Source of the DNA: Hyphomicrobiaceae bacterium
GTDB taxonomy: Bacteria > Pseudomonadota > Alphaproteobacteria > Rhizobiales > Hyphomicrobiaceae
NCBI GenBank assembly: GCA_030655135.1
Contig: JAURWC010000079.1
Location: 1 to 64,000, forward strand
Direction: 5' to 3'
Length of the DNA stretch: 64,000 nucleotides
Position numbers and translations under genes: made by a program. Under the pieces are notes generated by a model, which did no database searches, was not told where the DNA came from, and saw only the letters and a program-made list of their open reading frames with translations. Below, one piece after another: positions 52,334 through 61,749 of the stretch; position 1 is the stretch's first letter, and the number at the start of each line of letters is the position of its first letter.

Positions 52334-55000
52334 ATGCAGGAAGAGCAAGACAGCGTATCGGCCCAGACCCAGGAATGGAATGACGCGATCTCGTCCGTTA
52401 TTGCCTTCGAGGGCACGGAGGCAGCCGATCAAATTCTGACGCAAGTCGTGGAGACGGCGCGGCGCAACGGCGCCAAGGTGCCCTTCGCAGCCAACACCGC
52501 GTATATCAACACGATCCCGCCGGACCAGGAGCCCAAGCACCCCGGGACGCGCGCAATCGAGCATCGCATTCGCTCGGTCATCCGCTGGAACGCAATGGCG
52601 ATCGTGCTCAAGGCCAACAAGCATTCGTCCGAACTCGGCGGCCATTTGGCGAGCTTCCAGTCCGCGGCGACCCTGTACGACACCGGCTTCATGCATTTCT
52701 GGCACGCGCCGGATGAAACACACGGCGGCGACCTTGTGCTGGTGCAGGGTCACTCATCGCCCGGCATCTATGCGCGCGCCTTCCTTGAAGGCCGCCTGAC
52801 CGAGGAGCAGTTGTTGAACTTCCGCCAGGAAGTCGGCGGCAAGGGCATCCCATCCTACCCGCATCCCTGGCTGATGCCGGACTTCTGGCAGTTCCCGACC
52901 GTCTCCATGGGCCTTGGCCCCCTGATGGCGATCTACCAGGCCCGCTTCCTGAAGTATCTGCATGCGCGCGGGCTGGCCGACACCGAGAAGCGCAAGGTGT
53001 GGGTGTTCTGCGGCGACGGCGAGATGGACGAGCCTGAAAGCCTCGGCGCCATATCGCTGGCCGGCCGCGAGCATCTCGACAACCTCATCTTCGTCATCAA
53101 CTGCAACCTGCAGCGGCTCGACGGCCCGGTGCGCGGCAATGGCAAGATCATCCAGGAGCTGGAGGGCGACTTCCGTGGCTCGGGCTGGAATGTGATCAAG
53201 GTCGTCTGGGGTTCGCAGTGGGACGAGCTGCTGGCGCGCGATACGTCCGGCAAGCTGCGCCAGCTGATGGAAGTGTGCGTCGACGGCGAATACCAGAATT
53301 TCAAATCGAAGAACGGCGCCTACATCCGCGAGAACTTTTTCGGCCGCTATCCCGAGACTGCGGCTCTCATCGCTGATTGGCCCGACGAGAAGATCTGGAA
53401 GCTGACCCGCGGCGGGCACGACCCGCAGAAGGTCTACGCCGCCTACAAGGCGGCGAGTGACCACAAGGGCCAGCCGAGCCTTATCCTTGCCAAGACCGTC
53501 AAGGGATACGGCATGGGCGCGGCGGGCGAAGGCCAAATGATCAGCCACCAAGCCAAGAAGATGCCTCTGGAGCCGCTGAAGCAGTTCCGCGACCGCTTCC
53601 AGGTGCCGCTTGAAGACGACAAGCTCGAAGAACTGCCGTTCATCACCTTCCCCGAGGGCAGCGAGGAGATGAGCTACCTGCGCACACGGCGCAAGGAACT
53701 TGGCGGCTATCTTCCGCAGCGGCGCGTGAAGTCCTCCGAGACGCTACCCGTGCCGCCGCTGAGCGCCTTCGAAGGGCAGTTGAAGTCGAGCGAGGATCGC
53801 GAGATCTCCACGACGATGGCGTTCGTGCGCATCCTCAACACGCTGCTGCGCGACAAGGAGATCGGCAAACGCGTCGTGCCGATCGTGCCCGACGAAAGCC
53901 GCACCTTCGGCATGGAAGGCATGTTCCGCCAGTTCGGCATCTTCAGCCAGGTGGGCCAGCTTTATAAGCCGCAGGATGCCGACCAGCTGATGTTCTACAA
54001 GGAGGATCGCAACGGGCAGATCCTGCAGGAAGGCATCAACGAACCTGGCGCCATGGCATCGTGGATCGCGGCCGGCACCAGCTATTCCACGTCGAACTGC
54101 CCGATGATCCCGTTCTACATCTACTATTCGATGTTCGGCTTCCAGCGCGTCGGCGACCTCGCCTGGGCCGCCGGCGACATGCGCGCGCGCGGCTTCCTGC
54201 TGGGCGGCACCTCAGGCCGCACCACGCTCAACGGCGAAGGCCTGCAGCACGAGGACGGCCATAGCCACATCATTTCGCAGACCATCCCCAACTGCATCAG
54301 CTACGACCCGACGTATTCCTATGAGCTGGCGGTGATCATCCAGAACGGTCTGAAGCGGATGCTGACCGACCAGGAGGACGTGTTCTTCTACCTGACGCTG
54401 CTCAACGAGAACTACACGCATCCCGAGATGCCCAAGGGTTCTGAAGAGGGCATCATCAAGGGCATGCACCTCATCCGCGCGGCCAACCCAGAGGCGAAGG
54501 GCCGTCGCGTGCAGCTGATGGGTTGCGGCGCCATCCTGCGCGAGGTGATCGCGGGAGCGGATCTGCTGGAGAAAGACTTCGGCATCACCGCCGACATCTG
54601 GAGCGTAACGAGCTTCACCGAGTTGAAGCGCGAGGCGCACGATTGCGAGCGCTGGAACATGCTGCATCCCGGCGAGCCCGAGCGCGTGCCCTACGTCACG
54701 CAAATGCTCAAAGAGCGCGGCGACGACCCCGTCATCGCCTCGACCGACTACATGAAGCTGTTCGCCGATCAGATCCGCCCGTTCGTGCCGGCCAAGTATC
54801 GCGTGCTCGGCACCGACGGCTACGGGCGCTCAGATTACCGCAAGGCCCTGCGGGCGTTCTTCGAGGTAGACCGGCATTTCGTGGCCGTGGCCGCGCTGAA
54901 GGCGCTGGCCGACGAGAACAAGATCCCTTCGACCAAAATTGCCGAAGCGATCCAGAAATACGGGATCGACCCCGAGAAAAACAATCCCGCGCGCACGTAA
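52334..55000 (+). CDS. aceE: Pyruvate dehydrogenase E1 component, homodimeric type
   Basis: 888 residues, the length of AceE. Thiamine-diphosphate motif GDGEMDEPESLGAIS through NLIFVINCNLQRLDGPVRGN, then the C-terminal transketolase half (GINEPGAMASWIAAG, TSGRTTLNGEGLQHEDGHS). It decarboxylates pyruvate and acetylates lipoyl arms of E2. AAGGA lies 6 bases before the ATG. First gene of the E1-E2-E3 operon. A homodimeric E1 is unusual for alphaproteobacteria, which mostly use the PdhA/PdhB heterotetramer. Confidence 0.95.
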   Translation: MQEEQDSVSAQTQEWNDAISSVIAFEGTEAADQILTQVVETARRNGAKVPFAANTAYINTIPPDQEPKHPGTRAIEHRIRSVIRWNAMAIVLKANKHSSELGGHLASFQSAATLYDTGFMHFWHAPDETHGGDLVLVQGHSSPGIYARAFLEGRLTEEQLLNFRQEVGGKGIPSYPHPWLMPDFWQFPTVSMGLGPLMAIYQARFLKYLHARGLADTEKRKVWVFCGDGEMDEPESLGAISLAGREHLDNLIFVINCNLQRLDGPVRGNGKIIQELEGDFRGSGWNVIKVVWGSQWDELLARDTSGKLRQLMEVCVDGEYQNFKSKNGAYIRENFFGRYPETAALIADWPDEKIWKLTRGGHDPQKVYAAYKAASDHKGQPSLILAKTVKGYGMGAAGEGQMISHQAKKMPLEPLKQFRDRFQVPLEDDKLEELPFITFPEGSEEMSYLRTRRKELGGYLPQRRVKSSETLPVPPLSAFEGQLKSSEDREISTTMAFVRILNTLLRDKEIGKRVVPIVPDESRTFGMEGMFRQFGIFSQVGQLYKPQDADQLMFYKEDRNGQILQEGINEPGAMASWIAAGTSYSTSNCPMIPFYIYYSMFGFQRVGDLAWAAGDMRARGFLLGGTSGRTTLNGEGLQHEDGHSHIISQTIPNCISYDPTYSYELAVIIQNGLKRMLTDQEDVFFYLTLLNENYTHPEMPKGSEEGIIKGMHLIRAANPEAKGRRVQLMGCGAILREVIAGADLLEKDFGITADIWSVTSFTELKREAHDCERWNMLHPGEPERVPYVTQMLKERGDDPVIASTDYMKLFADQIRPFVPAKYRVLGTDGYGRSDYRKALRAFFEVDRHFVAVAALKALADENKIPSTKIAEAIQKYGIDPEKNNPART

Positions 55001-55022
55001 GCGCACACGAGCCGGAGGACGT

Positions 55023-56309
55023 ATGTCGCTTATCGATGTGAAGGTGCCGGACATCGGTGACTTCAAGAACATTCCCGTCATCGAGATCGCCGTGAAACCC
55101 GGCGATGAGGTGAAGGCCGACGATCCCTTGATCACGCTGGAGAGCGACAAGGCCACGCTCGATGTGCCGGCGCCGCAAGCGGGCAAGATCGCCGAGATCC
55201 TCGTCAAAATCGGCGACAAGGTCAGCATGGGCTCGGCCATCGTCAAGATGGAAGACGCCGGCGGTGGCGCGCCCAAAAAGCAGGAAGCGACGCCCGGCAA
55301 GGCTGATCAGAAACCAGCGGGAAAGGCGGACACGACCGCCTCGAGCGCCGTCGAGAGCAAACAGGCGGCAGGCGAGTCTCAACCCTCCACCGCAGGCCGC
55401 AGCGGCCTGCCCCCTCCGGTCGACTTCGGCAACGCGCACGCCAGCCCCTCTGTGCGCCGCATCGCACGCGAACTCGGCGTCGATCTGACCCAGCTCAAGG
55501 GCAGCGGCGACAAGGGCCGCATTACCACCGATGACGTCAAGCGCGCGCTGAGCGGTGGCGCGGCAGCCGGATCCGGCATCCCCGAAATCCCGGCCCAGGA
55601 CTTCTCCAAGTTCGGGCCGGTCGAAGAACTGAAACTGTCGCGGCTGAAAAAGCTGTCCGGTCCTCACCTGCTTCGGTCGTGGCTAAACGTGCCGCACGTC
55701 ACCCACACTGACGAAGCCGACATCACCGAACTGGAGGCTTATCGCAAGCAGCTCGACACGGCTGGCAAGGAGAAGGGCTATCGCGTCACGATGCTGGCTT
55801 TCCTGCTGAAGGCCAGCGTCTCGGCCCTGAAGGATGCGCCGGAGTTCAATTCGTCACTGGCACCGTCCAAGGACGCGCTGATTCTCAAGAAGTATTACAA
55901 CATCGGCGTCGCCGTCGACACGCCCGACGGCCTCGTCGTGCCCGTCATCAAGGACGTCGACCGCAAAGGCATCATTGAACTGAGCCAGGAACTGGGCGCG
56001 GTCTCCGCGCGCATGCGCGAGGGCAAGATCCAACCCGCAGACATCTCTGGCGGCACGTTCTCGATCTCCAGCCTCGGCGGCATCGGCGGCACCAACTTCA
56101 CGCCCATCGTCAACGCGCCGGAGGTGGCCATCCTCGGCGTCGTCCGCTCGGCGATGAAGCCCGTGTGGGACGGCAAGGCCTTCCAGCCTCGGCTGATGCT
56201 GCCGCTGTGCCTCTCCTACGATCATCGCGTGATCGACGGCGCCTCGGCCGCACGCTTCACCAAGCGCCTCGCCGACATCCTGTCGGACGTGCGCGAACTC
56301 GTGCTTTAG
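55023..56309 (+). CDS. aceF: Pyruvate dehydrogenase E2 (dihydrolipoyl acetyltransferase)
   Basis: 428 residues. One lipoyl domain (1-75, Lys in ESDKATLDVP), an Ala/Lys-rich linker, a peripheral-subunit-binding domain (about 137-172; ASPSVRRIARELGVDLTQ) and a catalytic domain (about 200-428) with LCLSYDHRVIDGA, whose His is catalytic. GGAGG lies 4 bases before ATG 55023. Only one lipoyl domain, unlike the three of E. coli. Confidence 0.93.
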   Translation: MSLIDVKVPDIGDFKNIPVIEIAVKPGDEVKADDPLITLESDKATLDVPAPQAGKIAEILVKIGDKVSMGSAIVKMEDAGGGAPKKQEATPGKADQKPAGKADTTASSAVESKQAAGESQPSTAGRSGLPPPVDFGNAHASPSVRRIARELGVDLTQLKGSGDKGRITTDDVKRALSGGAAAGSGIPEIPAQDFSKFGPVEELKLSRLKKLSGPHLLRSWLNVPHVTHTDEADITELEAYRKQLDTAGKEKGYRVTMLAFLLKASVSALKDAPEFNSSLAPSKDALILKKYYNIGVAVDTPDGLVVPVIKDVDRKGIIELSQELGAVSARMREGKIQPADISGGTFSISSLGGIGGTNFTPIVNAPEVAILGVVRSAMKPVWDGKAFQPRLMLPLCLSYDHRVIDGASAARFTKRLADILSDVRELVL

Positions 56310-56325
56310 GCCCGCGGAGATCATC

Positions 56326-58092
56326 ATGAGCAATGAAATCCGCGTTCCGGATATCGGGGACTTCAAGGACATCGCCGTCATCGAAGTGCACGTGAAGCCG
56401 GGCACGCAGGTGCAAGCGGAAGACCCGCTGATCACGCTGGAAAGCGACAAGGCGACGCTCGACGTGCCGGCACCGCAGGCGGGCACGATCAAGGAGCTGA
56501 AGGTCAAGCTTGGCGACAAGGTGAGCCAGGGCTCGATCATCGCCGTGTTCGAGGGTGAAGCTGCAGGCGCCACATCGACCGCGCCGTCAGCCCCAGCAAA
56601 GGCAGCCGCAGCATCGGCGCCAATGTCCGGCGCTCCCGCAACGCCCGCGCCTGCCGCGGCCAAACATTCCGGTTCCGCCGACATCGAATGCCAGGTGCTC
56701 GTCATCGGCGCTGGACCGGGCGGCTACTCCGCGGCGTTCCGTGCAGCGGATCTCGGTATGAAGACTGTGCTCATTGAGCGTTGGCCGGTGCTCGGCGGCG
56801 TCTGCCTCAACGTCGGCTGCATCCCGTCGAAAGCGCTACTGCATACCGCCGCCATCATCGACGAAGCCGCAGCGCTCGCCGCGCACGGCATCTCTTTCGG
56901 CACACCGAAAATCGACCTCGCCAAACTGCGCGCACACAAAGACAAGGTCGTCGGCAAGCTGACGACGGGCCTGGCCGGTATGGCGAAAGCGCGCAAGGTC
57001 ACGATCGTCCAGGGCACGGGCCGCTTCGTCGATCCCAATCACGTCGAAGTCGAGAATGCGGGCAAGAAGCAGATCGTGCGCTTCGACAAGGCCATCATCG
57101 CCGCGGGCTCGGAAGCGGTGAAGCTGCCCTTCATCCCCGACGATCCCCGCATCGTCGACTCGACAGGCGCGCTGGAGCTGCGCGAGATCCCTCAGAAGAT
57201 GCTCGTCATCGGCGGCGGCATCATCGGCCTGGAAATGGCGACGGTCTATTCCACCCTCGGCACGCGCCTGGAAGTCGTCGAGATGCTCGACGGCCTGATG
57301 CCCGGCGCCGATCGCGACCTCGTCAAGGTCTGGGAGAAGAAGAACGCCCCGCGCTTCGACGCCATCATGCTGAAGACGAAGACCGTCGGCGTGGAAGCCA
57401 AGAAGGATGGCATCTACGTCCGCTTCGAAGGCGAAAAGGCACCCAAAGACGCCGTGCGCTACGACATGGTGCTGGTCGCCGTCGGCCGCACGCCCAACGG
57501 CAAGCTCATCGCGGCCGGAAACGCCGGCGTATCGGTCAGCGACCGCGGTTTCGTGCCAGCCGACAAGCAGATGCGCACCAACGTGCCGCACATTTTTGCC
57601 ATCGGCGACATCGTTGGCCAGCCCATGCTGGCGCACAAAGCCGTGCACGAGGGCCACGTTGCCGCCGAGAATGCTTCTGGGAAAACGTCGTACTTCGACG
57701 CGCGCCAGATTCCGTCGGTGGCCTATACCGATCCGGAAATCGCCTGGGCCGGCGTCACCGAAGATCAAGCCAAGGCGCAGGGCCTGAAGTTTGAAAAGGC
57801 GGTATTCCCGTGGGCCGCCTCGGGCCGTGCCATCGCCAACGGCCGCGACGAGGGCTTCACAAAGCTGCTGTTCGACGCCGAGACGCATCGCGTCATCGGC
57901 GGCGGCATCGTTGGCACCCACGCCGGCGATCTGATCGGTGAGGTCTGTCTCGCCGTCGAGATGGGCGCGGACGCCGTCGACATCGGCAAGACCATCCACC
58001 CGCATCCCACGCTGTCGGAATCTATCGGCATGACTGCGGAAGTGTTCGAGGGCGTCTGCACAGACCTGCCACCTCAGAAAAAGAAGGCGTAA
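56326..58092 (+). CDS. lpdA: Dihydrolipoyl dehydrogenase E3 with N-terminal lipoyl domain
   Basis: 588 residues. A lipoyl domain (1-75; ESDKATLDVPAP), an Ala/Pro linker, then an FAD-binding disulfide reductase: GAGPGGYSAAFRAADLG, the redox pair CLNVGC, an NAD loop GGGIIGLEMATVYSTLG and the C-terminal HPHPTLSE with catalytic His-Glu. It reoxidises lipoyl arms. Lipoyl-bearing E3 of this kind pairs with homodimeric E1 in betaproteobacteria. 16 bases after aceF. Confidence 0.95.
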   Translation: MSNEIRVPDIGDFKDIAVIEVHVKPGTQVQAEDPLITLESDKATLDVPAPQAGTIKELKVKLGDKVSQGSIIAVFEGEAAGATSTAPSAPAKAAAASAPMSGAPATPAPAAAKHSGSADIECQVLVIGAGPGGYSAAFRAADLGMKTVLIERWPVLGGVCLNVGCIPSKALLHTAAIIDEAAALAAHGISFGTPKIDLAKLRAHKDKVVGKLTTGLAGMAKARKVTIVQGTGRFVDPNHVEVENAGKKQIVRFDKAIIAAGSEAVKLPFIPDDPRIVDSTGALELREIPQKMLVIGGGIIGLEMATVYSTLGTRLEVVEMLDGLMPGADRDLVKVWEKKNAPRFDAIMLKTKTVGVEAKKDGIYVRFEGEKAPKDAVRYDMVLVAVGRTPNGKLIAAGNAGVSVSDRGFVPADKQMRTNVPHIFAIGDIVGQPMLAHKAVHEGHVAAENASGKTSYFDARQIPSVAYTDPEIAWAGVTEDQAKAQGLKFEKAVFPWAASGRAIANGRDEGFTKLLFDAETHRVIGGGIVGTHAGDLIGEVCLAVEMGADAVDIGKTIHPHPTLSESIGMTAEVFEGVCTDLPPQKKKA

Positions 58093-58137
58093 CGGCATCT
58101 CGCTCAGCGGGAGCGCACCGGCCAGGCCTTGCCGATC

Positions 58138-59124
58138 TCAGGCGATCAGGTTCCGCGCCTTGGCGTTTGCCAGCATCTCGGCGAGAACGCCGAATGCGAA
58201 GGTCGCTTTGCTCTTGGCGTTGGGGATCGAGCCTACGGGCGCATGCAGGCGCGCAAGCGCCTCCTCGCCAAGTCCAAGCGCGCGCAAGGCATCGAGCCGC
58301 GCGCGATGCACGGCGTGGTTGCCCAAGACGCCGAGATAGAAGCACGGCGTTTCCAGCAGTTTGCGCAGGATCCGCGGTTCAGCCTCGTGGTCGTGGAACA
58401 CGACGACGGCAGCACTCGCATGGTCGAGGCCCGAGATCGCGACATCAAGATCGTCATCGCTGCTGCTGGCAACCTGGTTGCTCGCGGCCAACTGGCTTCG
58501 CGTCACATCGTCGGTCGACCAGATCGTGAGATCGAGACCCGTGGCCTGAGCCAGCGTGGCGATGCCCGTCAGCGCCGGTCCATTTCCGATCAACGCAAGG
58601 CGGATCGGCGGCGTATAAACCCGATCGAACACGTGTCCATCGCGCCGGCTGAACGGAACGGCATCGTCGATCGTCACCACGTCGCTGGCGCCGCTATCGA
58701 GATCAGTTCGCAGTGAAAACGTCCGGCGCTCAGCCCGGCGATCCAGCATGAGCGCGACGTGTTCGTCGCCCAGCGCCTGATCGAAATAGAGATCCATCCC
58801 GCTGCCGCACGGCAATCGAATGTCGAAATACGGCGAGCCCTTGCCGTAGCGCACAAGGCGGTTTGCGCCTGCTGCTATGGCGGCCTGCGCCTCCAACGCC
58901 ACCGCCTGCTCCAGGCAGCCTCCGGACAGATAACCGACGTAGCTGCCGTCTTCGGCCACAGCCATCTGCGCGCCCGGCTGCCGGGGCGATCCACCCTCGA
59001 CGCCCACCAGCGTCACGAGCGCCGTGCGCAGCCCCTGCCGCCGCCACGCGTGCAGCATCGGCAGCACGTCATCTTCGTCGAGAAGATTGACGCCGGGAAT
59101 GATGCGCTGAAATCCGATGGTCAT
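58138..59124 (-). CDS. XdhC-family protein
   Basis: 328 residues. N-terminal XdhC/CoxI domain (VTLVGVEGGSPRQPGAQM, SGGCLEQAV) and C-terminal Rossmann part (LALIGNGPALTGIATLA, YLGVLGNHAVHRARLDALRALGL). Members insert or mature the molybdenum cofactor of xanthine dehydrogenase and CO dehydrogenase. No molybdenum hydroxylase genes are adjacent, so its client is unknown. It converges with the dehydrogenase operon. Confidence 0.85.
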   Translation of the reverse strand: MTIGFQRIIPGVNLLDEDDVLPMLHAWRRQGLRTALVTLVGVEGGSPRQPGAQMAVAEDGSYVGYLSGGCLEQAVALEAQAAIAAGANRLVRYGKGSPYFDIRLPCGSGMDLYFDQALGDEHVALMLDRRAERRTFSLRTDLDSGASDVVTIDDAVPFSRRDGHVFDRVYTPPIRLALIGNGPALTGIATLAQATGLDLTIWSTDDVTRSQLAASNQVASSSDDDLDVAISGLDHASAAVVVFHDHEAEPRILRKLLETPCFYLGVLGNHAVHRARLDALRALGLGEEALARLHAPVGSIPNAKSKATFAFGVLAEMLANAKARNLIA

Positions 59125-59163
59125 GGCTCGGCGTGCTCCGTCACGCTCAGCATATGGGATGCC

Positions 59164-59928
59164 TCAATCGGCCAGCAAGTCGGCGCGGCCAACGCGCATC
59201 AGCGACACTTCCAGGCGCTTGCTGTCGCGCTGGATGTCTTTCACCTGGCCGAACGTATAGGAAATGTGCCGTGCTGCGGCCGCCTCCGCGGCATCCGCAT
59301 CTCCGGCGATCACAGCATCGGCGATCGCGGCGTGCTGCTCCAGCAGCTTTTCGCGCACGCCGGGACGCTCGTAAAGCGTATTGCGATTGTAGAAGATGTT
59401 GTTGCGCAGCAGATCCCCCAGCGCCCGCATCACGTGCAGCATCACGACGTTGTGGCCGGCCTCGTAGATCGCCATGTGAAAATCAACGTCGGCTTGCGCC
59501 TCGATGGTGGGGTTATCGTCCTTTTGAACGGCTCGCATTCGCGCGATGTGCTCACGCAGCGCATCCTTGTCGACGCTCGTTGCGTTGAGAGCTGCAATCC
59601 GAGCAGCCTGCGATTCAACACCCTCGCGAAACTCGAAATAGTCTGCCGAAGCGCGCGGGTTGTCGGTCAAAAGACTGGCCAGCGGCTGCATCATCGGCGT
59701 CAGAAAATCGGCAACGTACGTGCCGTTGCGGGTGACGCGTAGCAGCCCGCGCGCCGTCAGCTTCTCGATGGCATCGCGCAGCGACGGCCGCGAGACATCG
59801 AAACGTTGCGACAGCTCCCGTTCGCCGGCCAATTTTTCACCTGGCCGCAGCGCACCCTCGAGGATGAGCTTTTCCAGGTGGCACACGATGGCGTCACAAA
59901 CCTTTTGCGTGCGGATCATTGCCGTCAT
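59164..59928 (-). CDS. FadR/GntR-family regulator of the lactate locus (LldR-like)
   Basis: 254 residues. A winged helix (about 8-75; LSQRFDVSRPSLRDAIEKL, ARGLLRVTRNGTYVADF) and an FCD effector domain (about 95-230) whose Asp and His ligands typically hold a metal and a hydroxy acid. Divergent from the lactate permease, with a matching operator candidate between them, so it likely senses L-lactate. ATG at 59928 is preferred to TTG at 59964. Confidence 0.88.
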   Translation of the reverse strand: MTAMIRTQKVCDAIVCHLEKLILEGALRPGEKLAGERELSQRFDVSRPSLRDAIEKLTARGLLRVTRNGTYVADFLTPMMQPLASLLTDNPRASADYFEFREGVESQAARIAALNATSVDKDALREHIARMRAVQKDDNPTIEAQADVDFHMAIYEAGHNVVMLHVMRALGDLLRNNIFYNRNTLYERPGVREKLLEQHAAIADAVIAGDADAAEAAAARHISYTFGQVKDIQRDSKRLEVSLMRVGRADLLAD

Positions 59929-59977
59929 GCAGTTCCGGTCCAGAGCTTTGCTCACGCAGAGCAAGCCGATTGACGTT

Positions 59978-60000
59978 ACTGGTATACTTTACTAACCAGT
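59978..60000. promoter_or_regulatory. Operator candidate for the FadR-type regulator
   Basis: ACTGGT (59978-59983) and ACCAGT (59995-60000) form an inverted repeat with an 11-base centre, similar in type to GGT...ACC sites of the FadR subfamily. It lies in the 173-base gap between the regulator (minus strand) and the permease (plus strand), 102 bases before the permease start. Confidence 0.55.
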
Positions 60001-60101
60001 GATGACAAGTGGTAAGAAATTCGAGCTAAAGCGTCACTCCGCGGGAAACCACCTAGGGCACACCACCGCTTCAAAAGAAGGCGGAGCACAAGGGAAATGC
60101 T

Positions 60102-61736
60102 ATGTGGTCTCAGGTATATGATCCATTCGGGAACATGGTCCTGTCAACGCTTGTGGCAGCCATCCCGGTAGTGGTCCTGCTTGGCGCCATCGGCTTGTTT
60201 GAGATCCGCGCCCACATTGCAGCAGTCTTGGGTCTGGTCGCAGCCTTGATCGTCGCCATTTTCGGCGTCGGGATGCCCGCACCGATGGCCGCGGCCGCCG
60301 CGGGCTACGGCGCAGCATTCGGCCTGCTGCCGATCGGCTGGATCATCCTCAACGTCATTTTCCTTTACCAGCTGACGAACGAGAAAGGCGTCTTCGACGT
60401 CCTGCAGCGCAGCATCAGCACCATCAGCAACGACCGGCGTCTGCAGTTGCTGTTCATAGCGTTCTCGCTTGGCGCCTTCTTCGAGGGCGCGGCCGGCTTC
60501 GGAACACCCGTCGCCGTCACAGCCGCCATTCTGATGGGCCTGGGCTTCCGGCCTTTACAGGCGTCTGGCCTGTCGCTGATCGCCAACACCGCCCCTGTCG
60601 CCTTCGGAGGCCTGGGAACACCAATCATCGCACTGCAGGCAGTCACCGGGCTCGACCTGCTGGAGCTATCGGGAATGGTGGGACGCCAACTGCCGTTCTT
60701 CGCCGTCCTCGTTCCCTTCTGGCTGATTTGGGCATTCGTCGGCTTCCGCAAGATGGCCGAGGTCTGGCCGCCAATTCTCGTCGCCGGCGTTTCCTTCGCC
60801 ATCCCGCAGTACCTGGTCTCGAACTTCCACGGCCCTTGGCTGGTGGACGTGGTGGCGGCCATCGTGTCGATGGCGTGCCTCGCCGCGTTCCTGAAGGTCT
60901 GGCATCCGGCAAACCCAATGACCGCCGTGCCGGGCGGAGAGCCTGTCAGCACAGCTGCAGTAGAGGCAGATACACCGTCCGCCGTCCGCCGCGCCTGGAT
61001 GCCATGGGTCGTCCTCAGCCTATTCGTCTTTGCCTGGGGCACACCCCAGCTGCGCGCCGCGATCGATGCCGTGTGGTCTGCCGAGTACAAGGTCGCTGGC
61101 CTGCACGAACAAGTGCAGAAAGTCCCGCCCGTCGTCGCCGCTCCCGTGCCTGAGAAGGCCGTGCTGAAACTCAACATCCTGTCGGCGACCGGCACCGGCA
61201 TCTTCGTCTCCGCCATCGTCGCGGGACTGCTATTGGGATACTCGCCCGCCGGCTTGGCCCGCGTTTACGGCCGGACGCTGCATACCGTGCGATACTCGCT
61301 GCTGACCATTTCCTGCATGATGGCGATCGGCTTCGTCACGAAGTACTCCGGCACCGATGCAACGATGGGCTTGGCCATGGCCAACACCGGCTGGACGTAT
61401 CCGTTTTTCGGCACGTTGATTGGCTGGCTCGGCGTAGCGCTGACAGGCTCCGACACCTCGTCGAATGTGCTGTTCGGCGGCCTGCAGAAAGTCACGGCCG
61501 AGCAGCTCGGTCTTAATCCCGTGCTCATGGCGGCGGCCAATAGCTCCGGCGGCGTGATGGGCAAGATGATCGATGCGCAGTCGATCGTCGTCGCCTCGAC
61601 GGCCACCAAATGGTACGGCCACGAAGGCTCGATCCTGCGCTTCGTGTTCTTCCACAGCGTGGCGCTGGCTGTACTCGTCGGCATGTTCGTCATGGGCCAG
61701 GCCTATCTCTGGCCGCTGACGTTGTTGGCGCCATGA
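60102..61736 (+). CDS. lldP: L-lactate permease
   Basis: 544 residues, about 13 helices. FEGAAGFGTPVAVTAAILMGLGF, ANTAPVAFGGLGTPI, and the C-terminal GSDTSSNVLFGGLQ and NSSGGVMGKMIDAQSIVVAS are signatures of the LctP family of lactate/glycolate-proton symporters. First gene of lldPEFG. Confidence 0.94.
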   Translation: MWSQVYDPFGNMVLSTLVAAIPVVVLLGAIGLFEIRAHIAAVLGLVAALIVAIFGVGMPAPMAAAAAGYGAAFGLLPIGWIILNVIFLYQLTNEKGVFDVLQRSISTISNDRRLQLLFIAFSLGAFFEGAAGFGTPVAVTAAILMGLGFRPLQASGLSLIANTAPVAFGGLGTPIIALQAVTGLDLLELSGMVGRQLPFFAVLVPFWLIWAFVGFRKMAEVWPPILVAGVSFAIPQYLVSNFHGPWLVDVVAAIVSMACLAAFLKVWHPANPMTAVPGGEPVSTAAVEADTPSAVRRAWMPWVVLSLFVFAWGTPQLRAAIDAVWSAEYKVAGLHEQVQKVPPVVAAPVPEKAVLKLNILSATGTGIFVSAIVAGLLLGYSPAGLARVYGRTLHTVRYSLLTISCMMAIGFVTKYSGTDATMGLAMANTGWTYPFFGTLIGWLGVALTGSDTSSNVLFGGLQKVTAEQLGLNPVLMAAANSSGGVMGKMIDAQSIVVASTATKWYGHEGSILRFVFFHSVALAVLVGMFVMGQAYLWPLTLLAP

Positions 61737-61749
61737 GGCAGCTCGCAGC

